64,000 nucleotides of DNA from Halarchaeum rubridurum. Its GTDB lineage: Archaea; Halobacteriota; Halobacteria; Halobacteriales; Halobacteriaceae. The position numbers and the translations under genes were made by a program. Each line of letters starts with the position of its first letter. Position 1 is the stretch's first letter. The stretch is from contig NZ_BMOO01000006.1 in NCBI RefSeq assembly GCF_014647115.1, forward strand, positions 29,100-93,099. Direction: 5' to 3'. The notes beneath the pieces were generated by a model. It made no database searches and was not told the origin of the DNA. It saw nothing but the letters and a program-made list of their open reading frames with translations. This document shows, in pieces, positions 1-8,610 of this stretch.

Positions 1-58
1 CAGCAGTCCTCCCCAGTCGTCGACGTGACCTTCTCGCAGAGACTCACGAAATACGAGG

Positions 59-313
59 GTGGCACCCCCCAGATTTCATGAGTCTCTCTTGCCCTTCGGA
101 CGGGCTTTGAGGGGCTACAGCCCCATCTCCGGTTGGTTGTGGTGTCGATAACTGTTTCCGACGAGTAGTTGCTCCAGTCTGCGAGTGGTGAAAGCTCCGG
201 AAACGGTGGAGGGGATGGACCCGTGCTTCGGCACCCAACTCTGTGAACTCGTCCCATATTATGCGGACACGGTGGGGTGTGTATCCTTGACTTCTCATGA
301 AATGTGGGGGGTC
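59..313. repeat. Possible MITE-like element with imperfect inverted ends
   Basis: Inverted ends of about 26 bp are visible: AGGGTGGCACCCCCC then ATTTCATGAG on the left, and CTCATGAAAT then GGGGGGTCCCC on the right. No clear target duplication is seen. The interior holds no convincing gene; the 84-codon minus-strand frame inside it has no recognisable domain. The rest of positions 1-561 holds no supported gene. An open plus-strand frame from position 1 to 80 could be the tail of a gene cut by the window edge or by this element. Assignment as a MITE is inference. Confidence 0.35.
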
Positions 314-1620
314 CCCCTACTGCAATCCCCGTGATATGACGTGAATCCCGCATTAGCACTCCCTTCGTGGAACATCCCCTCAAGAGTCCTGCGTACGGCG
401 CCGTCGTTCGCGACGACCCTGCACATCGCGGCGCCCGTTGACGACTTTCAGCACGTCGAACCTCCATGAACCCTCGCCGTTGATTGATTCACCCTTGTAT
501 CAGCATCTGCCCAGCGAGCAGCTTGGCTCAGCCCCACTCTGAAACGGGGGGTAGATAGCGATCAGTGCTTGGGGAGCGGTGCGGGCTCGAAGTCGAAGTC
601 CGTCCGATTAGCGGGTGCGTCCTCAGGAATCTCCTTGTGGTTGAGGAGGGCGTCTGGGTATGCATCGTAGGCGAGTCCAATGAGGAGGGCTTCGACCTCC
701 GCAAGGTAGGCTGGATAGCCGTATGGTCCGGGATACTCGGCTGGATCCCACGCGCGCACCCAGAGGTAGAGTTCGTCTGTGAGCTGGTGGGTGCCGTCTT
801 CGACGAGTTCGCTCGCCCAGCTCAGCTTCTTCGATGCCTCCCCGAACACTGTCTCCGAGAGCTCACCAACGTGCCAGTAACTTCCGTCTCCCCAGCGGGC
901 GAAACTCCGCGTCCCGTCGCGATTCTGCGCGATCTCCTCGAAGTTCGCGCTCACCTCGTTCTTCTTCCCGTACGCTTCCGCCTTCCCGATATATCGCGGC
1001 ACGATATCACCCGGATCGGGGTCGTCTTCGTCGGCGAGCTGGTAGAGTACATAGAGGAGGCCGTTCGGGCCGTCGGTCACTCCATCCTCGTCGACGCATT
1101 TCCGCCCCTCGCTGCGGATTCGGTCGTCGATTTCGGCCGTCCGCTCGAACACCGTCGAGGATCCGATCTCGGTCAACGACACCGTCAAGTCCGCGTCCGT
1201 CTCGAACAGTGGGATCGGATCCGCCAGCGATTCGTCCTGCAGCTCCGCGTGAATCGTCTCCCTGACCCAGGCCTCCCAGAGGTCAGCCTTCGTCTCCCCA
1301 TCGCGGTCACGCGTCGGCGGTTCCCCGGCCAGCATCGCTTCCTCGCTATGATCGTCCGTGTCGAACGCAACCCATTCCGGCCCAAGCGCGCCCATGCGTT
1401 GTGCGACGCGATTCGGGACGAAATCCCGATTCGCCAAGACACGATCGAACCCCGGATACGAGTGCGCGAGCCCCACCAGTTTCCCCTCGAGCTCGTGGCG
1501 ATACGTCGGATAGCCATACGGGCCCGTTTCGATGTCGTCGACGTCGACGACCCACGCGCAGAGTGGCGCCGTCGACTGCTCGTAGACGGTGGCGATATGG
1601 TCGTACTCATTCGTCTTTAG

Positions 1621-3164
1621 CTAAGACTCACACCTCGGTTGTGTAGCGGTAGCGAGCGTCTCCTGTAAGACCGGTCGTTGCTGGTGAATCTTCTGAGCAT
1701 CCTCGATCAGCCGCTCCAGCAACGGCGGTGGTGAGTAACCGAGATACTCACCGAGTTCGTGGAGGATGAGCTGGGCGTGCGACCGGAAGGTCGCCGCCCA
1801 GCGTTCTGGCGGAAACACGATCTCGTCATCAGCCTGCTCGGTCACCAGATCCAACAGCTCACGACTCACCAGCAGCGACAGCAACGCCGCATACAGCAGA
1901 ATTCTCACGATATCCGGGTCGCTTGTGTCGAACTCGTCCAACTCGTACTGCGTCTTCAGTTCACGAAACAGCGTTTCTACCTCCCACCGACACCGATACA
2001 GCGTTGCTAAATCCTCCGGGAAGAACTCCTCTCGCGATAGATTCGTGATATACAGATGGTAGTCGTCGGCGTCCTCGTCACGGACGCCGACGACGCGGAA
2101 CCGCTTCGTGTCCAGCGACCGCGTTCCTTCGTACTGGCCTCGCTTGAACTCCGCTTCGACCTCAACGTCGATGTACTTCCGAGAGAGATCATCGACCACA
2201 TCGTGGATCTGCTTGCCCTCTAACAGCGTGTCATAGAACTCTTCACATGGTATAGTCATATTCATTATCTTTTTAAAGAGTAACAACCGTAAAAGAGCGT
2301 GCACTAGGTGCACGACGCTTAGGATCATTCAAATATGAGTGTTTTATTCTCGTATAGTGACTCTTCTTGCTTCGTTGGCGTTATTCGACGTAGCGACCGT
2401 GATTTCTATGAAGCCGCAGACAGCAGGCTTGGAGTCGGTAACGCTGAATCCGTCGATAGCCATGAGAACAGTTCTATGACACCCTCCTCTAAGGGAATGG
2501 CGCGCCCGCGCCATTCCCGTAATTCCTCCGTTATCACCGGATTCGCGTTCTGCTTCAGCCGACTCACGAAGTAGCCGTCGTTCTCGTCGATTAACGCGAA
2601 CCGGCGGTACTTGAAGTACGCTAGATCGAACAGAACGAGCCGTCCTTGGAGCCACGAGCCCGTTTTGAACAGCGTGCTGTCGTGCGCTTTTTCGTCGGTC
2701 ACGTCGAGTCGTTCAATCGTCTGCTCGGTGGCGTTGTGGAGCAGGTGGAGCTTCGCTCCAGCCTGCTCCTCGTGACGGGCTTGGAACTCATCAGAGAGGA
2801 ATTCGTGCAACCGCAACACCGTTCCATCAGCGATCATCACGTCTCTGAATCGGTCGATATCAGCGTCAACAGCGTTGGGAACAGCGACCTCGTCGAGACC
2901 ACGCTCGACGAGGTCGCGGAGATACTCTGCCAACGTCGGCGTCAACCGCTGATGGAATCCACCGGGAGAGATCGTTTCATCAGCTGTGGAGTTGTAGCAG
3001 CGTCTGAACCCGGCGAGTGTTCGGCTCTCGCCTGCGGCGAAGCCGAACACGAGCGCCCACACGAGGACGGGAATCTGAAGCTTGCCCTCTCGCTCGACCA
3101 CGCCGAGTTCCTCGGCGTGCTCTTCGAGGAACTCGGAGGGAAAGAGAGTAGTGAGCCGACGCAT
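1621..3164 (-). pseudogene. ISH8-type DDE transposase, disrupted by a 262-bp insertion
   Basis: The N-terminal part starts at ATG 3164 (MRRLTTLFPSEF) and runs to RAIPLE near 2490. The frame resumes as EGKQIHDVVDDL near 2220 and ends at a TAG that lies in the left inverted repeat. The two parts together give the full-length IS4/ISH8 transposase of about 400 aa, including the C-terminal block YRCRWEVETLFRELK with the catalytic glutamate. The insertion at 2224-2485 breaks the frame, so this copy should not make an active enzyme by itself. It could still be moved by an intact transposase acting on its ends. Confidence 0.88.
2224..2485. mobile_element. 262-bp MITE inside the ISH8-type transposase
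   Basis: The ends match as inverted repeats with one mismatch: AGCGTGTCATAGAACT on the left and AGTTCTATGACACCCT on the right. The target duplication CCTCTAA is at 2217-2223 and 2486-2492; removing the element restores codons for RAIPLEGKQIHDVV in the transposase. The interior encodes no transposase. The same terminal sequence GTGTCATAGAAC also bounds the Mrr-carrying segment at 44508-45781, so both probably depend on one transposase that is absent from the window. Confidence 0.85.
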
Positions 3165-3699
3165 AATTCCCGATGAGGAGGCTCTGTTGGACACAGCTAC
3201 GCCTCCTCATTCCTCCCGAAAAGTAGCCTCGATAAGTCGCTGCTATCACGCGGTTTCTGGCTTAGCTAAAGACGGATGTGGTCGTACTTCCCGTAGCTCC
3301 CCCAGGAGCCATCATCCTCCCAGTCACCGATCGGCACCGCATCACGGAGCCGCCGGAAATGCTCAAGCAGCCGACTCGCAACGCTTCCCGTTTCGCCGAT
3401 ATAGACCGGGCGAATCGACTGTGGGCCATCAACCGGCTCTTCGAGCAGATAGAGCAGGTAGAGATAGTCCCCAGATCCCCGGCCGAGGCGATATGCATCG
3501 TATGCCTCAGTCATCTCGAGTTCCGGCCCGGAGGCGTCGATCATCCGGACGGGATCCGGCGTCTCCACGTCGCGAATATCCGAGAGCACCGTCGCCTCAA
3601 CCCACGCCTCCCAGACATCCGCCTTCGTTCGCTCCATCACTATGCTTCAAGTATCGGCCTCAGACATACAAAAACACTCGGCACAACCGGCAATCGAAA

Positions 3700-4332
3700 C
3701 TACTGCAGCACGACGTGGACATCAGCGTCGGCACTCCACTCACGGAACATCCGTTCGAGATACGCGAGCGCTTCCTCGTCACTCGCGAAGACGCCCCGAT
3801 CGAGGAAGTCCCCGACGATGGCTTTCAGTGTGTCGAACTCCCCACGCACGTACTCGTCGTTAGTGGGGTCGCCGTCGCGCCAGGTGACCGTGCGCAGTGC
3901 GCCATGGCCGACGGTTGGCGCACGGCGCGCCGTCGTCGCGACGTCCTCCAACCCGAACCAGAACACCCGATACGCCCTCACCCGCAACTGCCAGTCGTCA
4001 CAGCGCACGACGTAGAACGCCTCGTGAGCGAGGTAGTCGACGTACTCTTGGCGGATCTTCCGAAGGCTGAGGCCAACAGCACACGGCTCAACCCCGACTC
4101 GTGTCGGTATCTGACTCTCCTCGCACCCCGATGTCGGAATCTCGCCATCTGCGGCGGTTCGTAAGCACTCATAGATGTGTTTCGTCCACTCGTTCCCGCT
4201 CGTGTACGCCCCGAATGGCGTCTCCAGCGTGAGCAGCTGCTTCAACTGGAGGTTTTTCGCCCCGCGATGCGAGTAGTGGAGGTTGTACTGTCCGTCTGAT
4301 CGTTCGTAGGCAACGAGAGCGCGATGACCCAT
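3700..4332 (-). CDS. DUF6735-type haloarchaeal protein, copy 1
   Basis: A 210-aa acidic protein of unknown function that begins MGHRALVAYER and has the block SDGQYNLHYSHRGA. It aligns along most of its length with the 220-aa protein at 42004-42666 (shared blocks HYSH, DYL.HEAF.VV, WFGL, VG.GAL.TV.W.DG.P). I place it in the haloarchaeal DUF6735 family from memory of the N-terminus; that name is the less certain part. There is no signal peptide, membrane segment or catalytic motif I can name. The start is the first ATG, with a conserved hairpin motif about 30 bp upstream, as for the second copy. A decayed 5' fragment of a third copy lies at 4858-4943. Confidence 0.75.
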   Translation of the reverse strand: MGHRALVAYERSDGQYNLHYSHRGAKNLQLKQLLTLETPFGAYTSGNEWTKHIYECLRTAADGEIPTSGCEESQIPTRVGVEPCAVGLSLRKIRQEYVDYLAHEAFYVVRCDDWQLRVRAYRVFWFGLEDVATTARRAPTVGHGALRTVTWRDGDPTNDEYVRGEFDTLKAIVGDFLDRGVFASDEEALAYLERMFREWSADADVHVVLQ

Positions 4333-4360
4333 ACTGACTCCGCGCGACGCCTTTCAGGAC

Positions 4361-4389
4361 GCCCCGCACCCTTACAGGGGCGACAAAAC
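4361..4389 (-). promoter_or_regulatory. Hairpin leader motif upstream of DUF6735 copy 1
   Basis: On the coding strand it reads GTTTTGTCGCCCCTGTAAGG then GTGCGGGGC: a T-rich block, a CCCC arm, a short loop and a GGGTGCGGGG arm. The inner end is 29 bp from the start codon. The same layout recurs upstream of at least six other genes in the window. Whether it acts as DNA (operator, promoter element) or as an RNA leader is not known. Confidence 0.55.
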
Positions 4390-4434
4390 TACAGACGATC
4401 GACAGAGTGGGGACTACTCTGCGTTTCGTTCCCG

Positions 4435-4698
4435 TTATTCCGATCTCTCTGCAGGGACGAGATCGCGATGGCGAAACGAGACGCCGAGTACTTCGCCGGT
4501 CTGAGCATCTTTCAGCGTGTATGTATAGGTATCCAGCTCTCGGCCTGTTTCAGCACTCAGATCGTCCTCCATGACATCTACAACGATACAGACCAGCCCG
4601 TGGAATCGGCTATCGAGATCATCCTCAGCGAGATAAATCTCAACCCGGTCACCAACTGAGTACGATTCCGTCGCTGGATTCGGGATGTCTTCCATCAT
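4435..4698 (-). CDS. Small haloarchaeal protein with an SH3-like YSVGDRV motif
   Basis: An 87-aa acidic protein. The segment YSVGDRVEIYL near residue 13 and GLVCIVVDVMEDD near residue 35 are typical of small beta-barrel proteins whose strands begin 'VGDRV...G..G.V..V'. Many haloarchaea encode such single-domain proteins; their function is unknown to me. The start MMED has two adjacent ATG codons (4698 or 4695). It lies upstream of the DUF6735 gene in the same direction, separated from it by the hairpin motif. Confidence 0.6.
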   Translation of the reverse strand: MMEDIPNPATESYSVGDRVEIYLAEDDLDSRFHGLVCIVVDVMEDDLSAETGRELDTYTYTLKDAQTGEVLGVSFRHRDLVPAERSE

Positions 4699-4857
4699 GC
4701 TCTTTCTTGCCCGCGGTCATATATGGGTTGGTGGCACTGTCTAGATCTGCAATAGGCGTCTCTCTGATTGGAACCTGTCTCTAACGATTGATCTAGTACC
4801 TATAATTTTCAGATACTTGTAGGTACGATGCGTTGATTCATTTTTCCGTGTCCTCAC

Positions 4858-4943
4858 CCAGCTCCGTCGTGTGCGCCGCGATGCGCGTAGTAGAGATTGT
4901 ACTGCTATCTGGTTGTTCGGAGACAACGGCAGCGCGATGACTT
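4858..4943 (-). pseudogene. Decayed 5' fragment of a third DUF6735-type gene
   Basis: About 85 bp resemble the start of the gene at 4332 at the DNA level: CATCGCGCTG...CCGTTGTC, then AGCAGTACAATC and CGCATCGCGGCG match the codons for SHRAL, GQYNLHYSHRG. The start codon has become ATA and the frame is shifted. The rest of 4741-5010 shows no supported gene. Confidence 0.45.
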
Positions 4944-5010
4944 ATCGTGAGTTCACGCGACGGCTCTGCGGACGTCCCTTCAATCCAGAACTATACTCTG
5001 GGGTAGTTGG

Positions 5011-7269
5011 TTAGTCGTCTGAGATAGCCTCCGCTATCTGCTGTCCACTTTCTGTATGGTTAGCGGTCTCTTTAGGTTCCAATACGATATTTGATACCGC
5101 TTCTCCTAATCGTCTCCCGGCAATTGGGGGGACAGCATTGCCGATCTGCCGAAACCAGCTAGTGAACGGGCCAAGGAAGATGTAATCGTCAGGGAAGGAT
5201 TGTAGTCGAGCGGCTTCCCTTGGAGTAATCCCTCGATTCCGACGCTTATCTGCCCGATCTGGGTCATGGCGTGCATGTTCGTAGTAGTCTGGCAGGACAT
5301 ACGCATTTGCGTCTTTCGCCAAATGCGCGACAATCGTTGGGGACGGCTCATCCCACTCCAGCATCCGGTATTTATCCTTGAATCGCGGTTTCTCTGCCGT
5401 CCCAACATCATATTCGATGTACTCGGCATACTCGCCATCTCCACCATACTTCACATCCCAGCCTGTGTCACCGGGGCTTAACGCTTCATCGAACAGTATC
5501 TGATCCTTGGACATTGGATGGTCGCGGGCCTGATGATTGAACTGTAACCGTGTTCCCGTTTCTAGGTCATTCGTGATTACGTACTTGCTCCGGTTCCCTT
5601 GAGTTGTCTCGGCCAGTACGCGCCCACCTTCTCCACGCCGGAGCCGCGACAACCCCGATAGGCCCTGTTGAATCGACGGTGCATCCTTGTTTATCGCAAG
5701 TCCATCTAGAATATCAGTGACCTCGTTGCTGTTCTCAGCAAGATCTTTTCGCACTCCGACCAGCAAAACGCGGTCGCGTTGCTGGGGAACGCCGAGTTCA
5801 CTCATGTCTTGAACCCGGAAGTCAACATAGTAGCCGGTTCCTGTCTCATCTAGTGCAGCGAGGTCCTCACGCACCCAATCGATCACACGGACACCGGTAT
5901 TCCCGACTTCGTTCACCATTCCCTCCACGTTCTCCATCACGATTGCCTTTGGTCGTACCTCACTCACCACATTCACGTATCGGGTGTAGAGCGTGGTCCG
6001 ATCATCGTTGAGGATGCTGTAGTCATCATCGCTAGCGCGCCGTGAACGATAGCCGGCTTGCGAGAGAGATTGACAGGGTGGACCTCCGACGAGGATATCC
6101 GGCTGGCTAACTGCCTCTCGGATTCGATCCGCGACTGAAACCTCCCTAACATCTCCACAGACAACGTTCTCATGAGGAATCTCGGGATGGTTCAGACGAT
6201 AGGTCGCGACCGCATCTGGCTCAATATCAATCGCCCACTGGATATCGTATCCAGCCTGTCTAAGTCCACAGGAGAGGCCACCCGCCCCTGCAAACAGATC
6301 GACGACCGTCGGACCATCGCAGCCAGCCTGTTGCTCGCGAAGACGATGGGTAAGGAGAAACTTCCGTATCTCACAGGTTTCTCCACAGGCATCTGTTCCT
6401 GCCGTGACAGCGTGCGTTGCCAGTGCCCGATACAACGGCGCGATCAGCCGATCTGTCAGCTCTTCCTCCAAACCACTGTGGCGTACTGGCGGATTCTCGA
6501 CAGCGGCCGGGTCTAGGAGGCCCAACGCACCTAGAAGTTCATCGATCTGGGGGTCTGCAGGCCAGACTGGCTTGTCGAATGCAGTTTGGACAAGCCACCA
6601 TGCATCGGCCTCTGTGACCCCCGGAAGTGTGGCAAGGAAGTCGGCATACGTTTCGTACTGGACATTCGAAAAGCCACAGAGAGTAACGCCATCCGTGTAG
6701 TCCGTCCCAACGACGGCATCAAGGAGCGATTCGAGGCGAGTAACTCGATTTTCGCTGATGCCTTTCCGCACACAGACGTCATCTAGTGCGGCCGCTAACC
6801 CATTGTGGTCCAATGCGCTGATCTCCGCCCACGTACCGTACGTTTCGCGCAGCCGAGCGATTGTCTGGCGTGACTCGCGCTGGAAAAACCGTGCAGCCGG
6901 TCCACTAGTTTCACTGCCGAGGGCCACGGCGGCGACTGCATCAAGCGGGTCGTCACTGTCGAGAAGTGGGTCGGCACACGGGCAGGGTGCTTCATCGTCG
7001 TTGGTGTGCTCACGGTTAATGAGCGTATACCGGCAGGTATCACCAGTTGCTCTTCGTCCCCGGGCTAGTCGCTCCGGGGTTGCGTCCGGGCACCCGACAG
7101 GCAGCATGTGGCCGCGGCGGGACCGGTGGCGTATATGAGCGGCTGTTAGAGTATCGATGAGGAGCTCGGCGCTATCGAGGAGGAGCTGGCGGTGGGCATC
7201 ACGCTCCGCGGTTGACGCAGTCCGGATCAGCGCCAATGGAGAATCGCGAGACGTGACCGAATCGGACAT
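5011..7269 (-). CDS. Cytosine-C5 DNA methyltransferase with N-terminal HhH glycosylase-like region
   Basis: A 752-aa protein counted from ATG 7269 (MSDSVTSRDS); the frame is open further upstream but there it overlaps the divergent gene. Residues 320-740 form a C5 methyltransferase: DLFAGAGG (324-331), GGPPCQS with the catalytic Cys near 399, ENVEG (446-450), and the C-terminal motifs TPREAARLQSFPDDY and IGNAVPP. The N-terminal 300 residues look like the endonuclease III superfamily: a hairpin LPGVTEADAWWLV (215-227) followed by PVWPADPQIDELLGALGLL, where D239 sits at the usual catalytic Asp position. The cysteines C295, C299 and C317 are not in the standard Fe-S spacing. The fusion suggests methylation coupled to damage or mismatch recognition; that is inference. 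It is divergent from a glycosylase gene and lies at the left edge of the DISARM-like locus. Confidence 0.88.
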   Translation of the reverse strand: MSDSVTSRDSPLALIRTASTAERDAHRQLLLDSAELLIDTLTAAHIRHRSRRGHMLPVGCPDATPERLARGRRATGDTCRYTLINREHTNDDEAPCPCADPLLDSDDPLDAVAAVALGSETSGPAARFFQRESRQTIARLRETYGTWAEISALDHNGLAAALDDVCVRKGISENRVTRLESLLDAVVGTDYTDGVTLCGFSNVQYETYADFLATLPGVTEADAWWLVQTAFDKPVWPADPQIDELLGALGLLDPAAVENPPVRHSGLEEELTDRLIAPLYRALATHAVTAGTDACGETCEIRKFLLTHRLREQQAGCDGPTVVDLFAGAGGLSCGLRQAGYDIQWAIDIEPDAVATYRLNHPEIPHENVVCGDVREVSVADRIREAVSQPDILVGGPPCQSLSQAGYRSRRASDDDYSILNDDRTTLYTRYVNVVSEVRPKAIVMENVEGMVNEVGNTGVRVIDWVREDLAALDETGTGYYVDFRVQDMSELGVPQQRDRVLLVGVRKDLAENSNEVTDILDGLAINKDAPSIQQGLSGLSRLRRGEGGRVLAETTQGNRSKYVITNDLETGTRLQFNHQARDHPMSKDQILFDEALSPGDTGWDVKYGGDGEYAEYIEYDVGTAEKPRFKDKYRMLEWDEPSPTIVAHLAKDANAYVLPDYYEHARHDPDRADKRRNRGITPREAARLQSFPDDYIFLGPFTSWFRQIGNAVPPIAGRRLGEAVSNIVLEPKETANHTESGQQIAEAISDD

Positions 7270-7448
7270 ACAACATTGTACATCGGCACCAGGGATAAAC
7301 CCCTGGATGATCTGTGAGCGTGACCGGAACCGTACCGCGATAACACCTGTAAACGGGTGTTCTGACGTGTGATCACAGGTAGGCCCTGTAACATTGTGCT
7401 CTTCACTGCCGATTCGCTCAAGGGGGATGGTCGTCAAAGTGAAGAGCA
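7270..7448. promoter_or_regulatory. Divergent intergenic region between methyltransferase and glycosylase genes
   Basis: 179 bp separate the two divergent start codons, so both promoters must lie here. I see short AT-rich stretches (CAACATTGTAC near 7271; TTTATCCC on the minus strand near 7299) but no TATA box I would assign with confidence. Confidence 0.4.
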
Positions 7449-8240
7449 ATGCCGCTGGCACGGCTGCCGTTCGGGCGGACACAGGTGGGGACTGCTGAAC
7501 TCCGGAGCCAGGTCGATATCTCCGCGGCTCGAGATGCGCTGAGGGAAGCTGGGGTTCCTAACGCTGCTGCGCGGATTGATGCAGTTCTCGATACAGTCCC
7601 GGATCTGCTAGCGTGGTTGGCAACACATGGGCGTACGTATCCATGGAGATATACGACTGATCCATGGCGTGTGTATGCGACCGAAATCCTCCTGCAGCGT
7701 ACCCGGGGTGACGCAGTCTTGGACGTCTATTCCCCATTTTTTGCGGCGTTCCCCACACCTGCGGCGCTGCTCGAAGCGGATGACGGCGTGATTCGTGACT
7801 TGGTACGATCGTTGGGATTCGTAAACCAGCGGCTACGCACGCTTCGGGAGGCTGCTGAACTCTGCGTGGTCGAGTATGATGGTGCTGTCCCGGCGGACTT
7901 GGAGGCATTGCAGCGGCCGTGGCGGGTCGGGCCGTACACGGCGCGGGCGTGCCTCCTGTTCGCATTCCACCAGCCCTTAGCACTCGTTGACGCGAACACG
8001 GCCCGGATCACGGGGCGTGTATTCGACTATCCACTGCCGTCGCAACCCCACAAAAGCACGGCTGTCTATCAGATTCTCGATACGCTTGTTCCAGACGACC
8101 CGGGCCTAGCTCGGGCGTTCAATTTCGCGCTTATCGACCTCGGAGCGTCGCGGTGTACAGACTCGACACCAGACTGTGACCAGTGCCCCCTCCAGTCAGG
8201 TTGTTTCTCTGGTAGTCGTGGCGGAACGGATGATGACTGA
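7449..8240 (+). CDS. MIG/MutY-like HhH-GPD DNA glycosylase with Fe-S cluster
   Basis: A 263-aa endonuclease III superfamily enzyme. The N-terminal segment RTYPWRYTTDPWRVYATEILLQRT is MutY/MIG-like. The helix-hairpin-helix reads RPWRVGPYTARA, with Tyr where endonuclease III has its catalytic Lys. The catalytic Asp follows in ALVDANTARI. The C-terminus has a 4Fe-4S loop with the standard C-x6-C-x2-C-x5-C spacing (CTDSTPDCDQCPLQSGC). The Tyr-plus-Asp combination is that of the archaeal T:G mismatch glycosylase MIG, which in Methanothermobacter is encoded next to a cytosine methyltransferase. Here too the neighbour is a C5 methyltransferase, so repair of deaminated 5-methylcytosine is the likely job. 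The start is ATG 7449. A MutY (A:G) role is less likely given the context. Confidence 0.85.
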   Translation: MPLARLPFGRTQVGTAELRSQVDISAARDALREAGVPNAAARIDAVLDTVPDLLAWLATHGRTYPWRYTTDPWRVYATEILLQRTRGDAVLDVYSPFFAAFPTPAALLEADDGVIRDLVRSLGFVNQRLRTLREAAELCVVEYDGAVPADLEALQRPWRVGPYTARACLLFAFHQPLALVDANTARITGRVFDYPLPSQPHKSTAVYQILDTLVPDDPGLARAFNFALIDLGASRCTDSTPDCDQCPLQSGCFSGSRGGTDDD

Positions 8241-8434
8241 TATAACGGCTGACACGGCAGCTGTCCTCTGATGCGGGTTGTCAGTCTGGTCGCTGAACAG
8301 TCGATTGCGAGAGAGGTACTTGATATTGCCGTATGAATCGTGTGGTGCAAGCTGGTACGCACGCGTGTGCGAGCGCGGGTGGGAGCGCGAGCGCAACGCG
8401 CGGCCACACGCGCGAATCATCACCAACACTCAAC

Positions 8435-8468
8435 CAGATCGCGCCCGAACTTGAGAGGGCGCGATCTG
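8435..8468. other. Perfect 12-bp inverted repeat in the 370-bp gap before the GHKL gene
   Basis: CAGATCGCGCCC and GGGCGCGATCTG are separated by 10 bases. The hairpin lies about 140 bp upstream of the GHKL ATPase start. It could be an operator for the drm operon or a terminator for the glycosylase gene, though it is about 195 bp past that stop codon. The rest of 8241-8610 holds no gene; a weak TATA-like AAAGCTTATG lies near 8474. Confidence 0.5.
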
Positions 8469-8610
8469 CCCCAAAGCTTATGCGGTCCGCTCCGGTGCGT
8501 AATGGCATGGTTCCGCTGACCATCAGCACGAACCGCTGTGGCGGCGCTGCTAGCCTGCAGTGCCGTTCCACAGCGCGTTCCGACAGTACGACCGTGTCGT
8601 GTGGTAGTGA

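Larger units (their letters stand above)
1608..3278 (-). mobile_element. ISH8-type insertion sequence (IS4 family), itself interrupted by a MITE
   Basis: The ends are 18-bp inverted repeats, CATTCGTCTTTAGCTAAG at 1608-1625 and its complement with one mismatch at 3261-3278. A perfect 10-bp direct repeat, TGGTCGTACT, flanks it at 1598-1607 and 3279-3288. Removing the internal MITE and its duplicated target leaves about 1.40 kb, which fits ISH8-type elements as I know them. The transposase sequence also matches that type. The element sits inside a GIY-YIG gene whose frame is otherwise intact, so the insertion looks recent. Confidence 0.9.
562..3637 (-). pseudogene. Tandem two-domain GIY-YIG protein split by an insertion sequence
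   Basis: The 5' part (3637 down to 3279) and the 3' part (1607 down to 562) join in one reading frame if the element at 1608-3278 and one copy of its 10-bp target duplication are removed. The join reads GSYGKYDH then IATVYEQ. The restored protein of about 465 aa carries the same module twice. Each module opens with a [TK]xADxWEAWV segment, followed by a GIY-YIG-like core (YLYLLYLL...PVYIGET in the first, LLYVLYQL...PRYIGKA in the second) and a GPYGYPxY segment with a glutamate (HELEGKLVGLAH; LAEVEALLIGLAY) where GIY-YIG nucleases keep their metal-binding Glu. GIY-YIG enzymes cut DNA, so a nuclease or defence role is possible but not shown. The start is ATG at 3637. The 3' part alone could still be read as a 304-aa frame. 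Confidence 0.75.

Noticed and set aside
565..1620. Long plus-strand frame of 351 codons
   Set aside because: It lies opposite the GIY-YIG gene; its sequence is rich in Arg, Leu and Val in the way typical of antisense shadows of acidic haloarchaeal genes.
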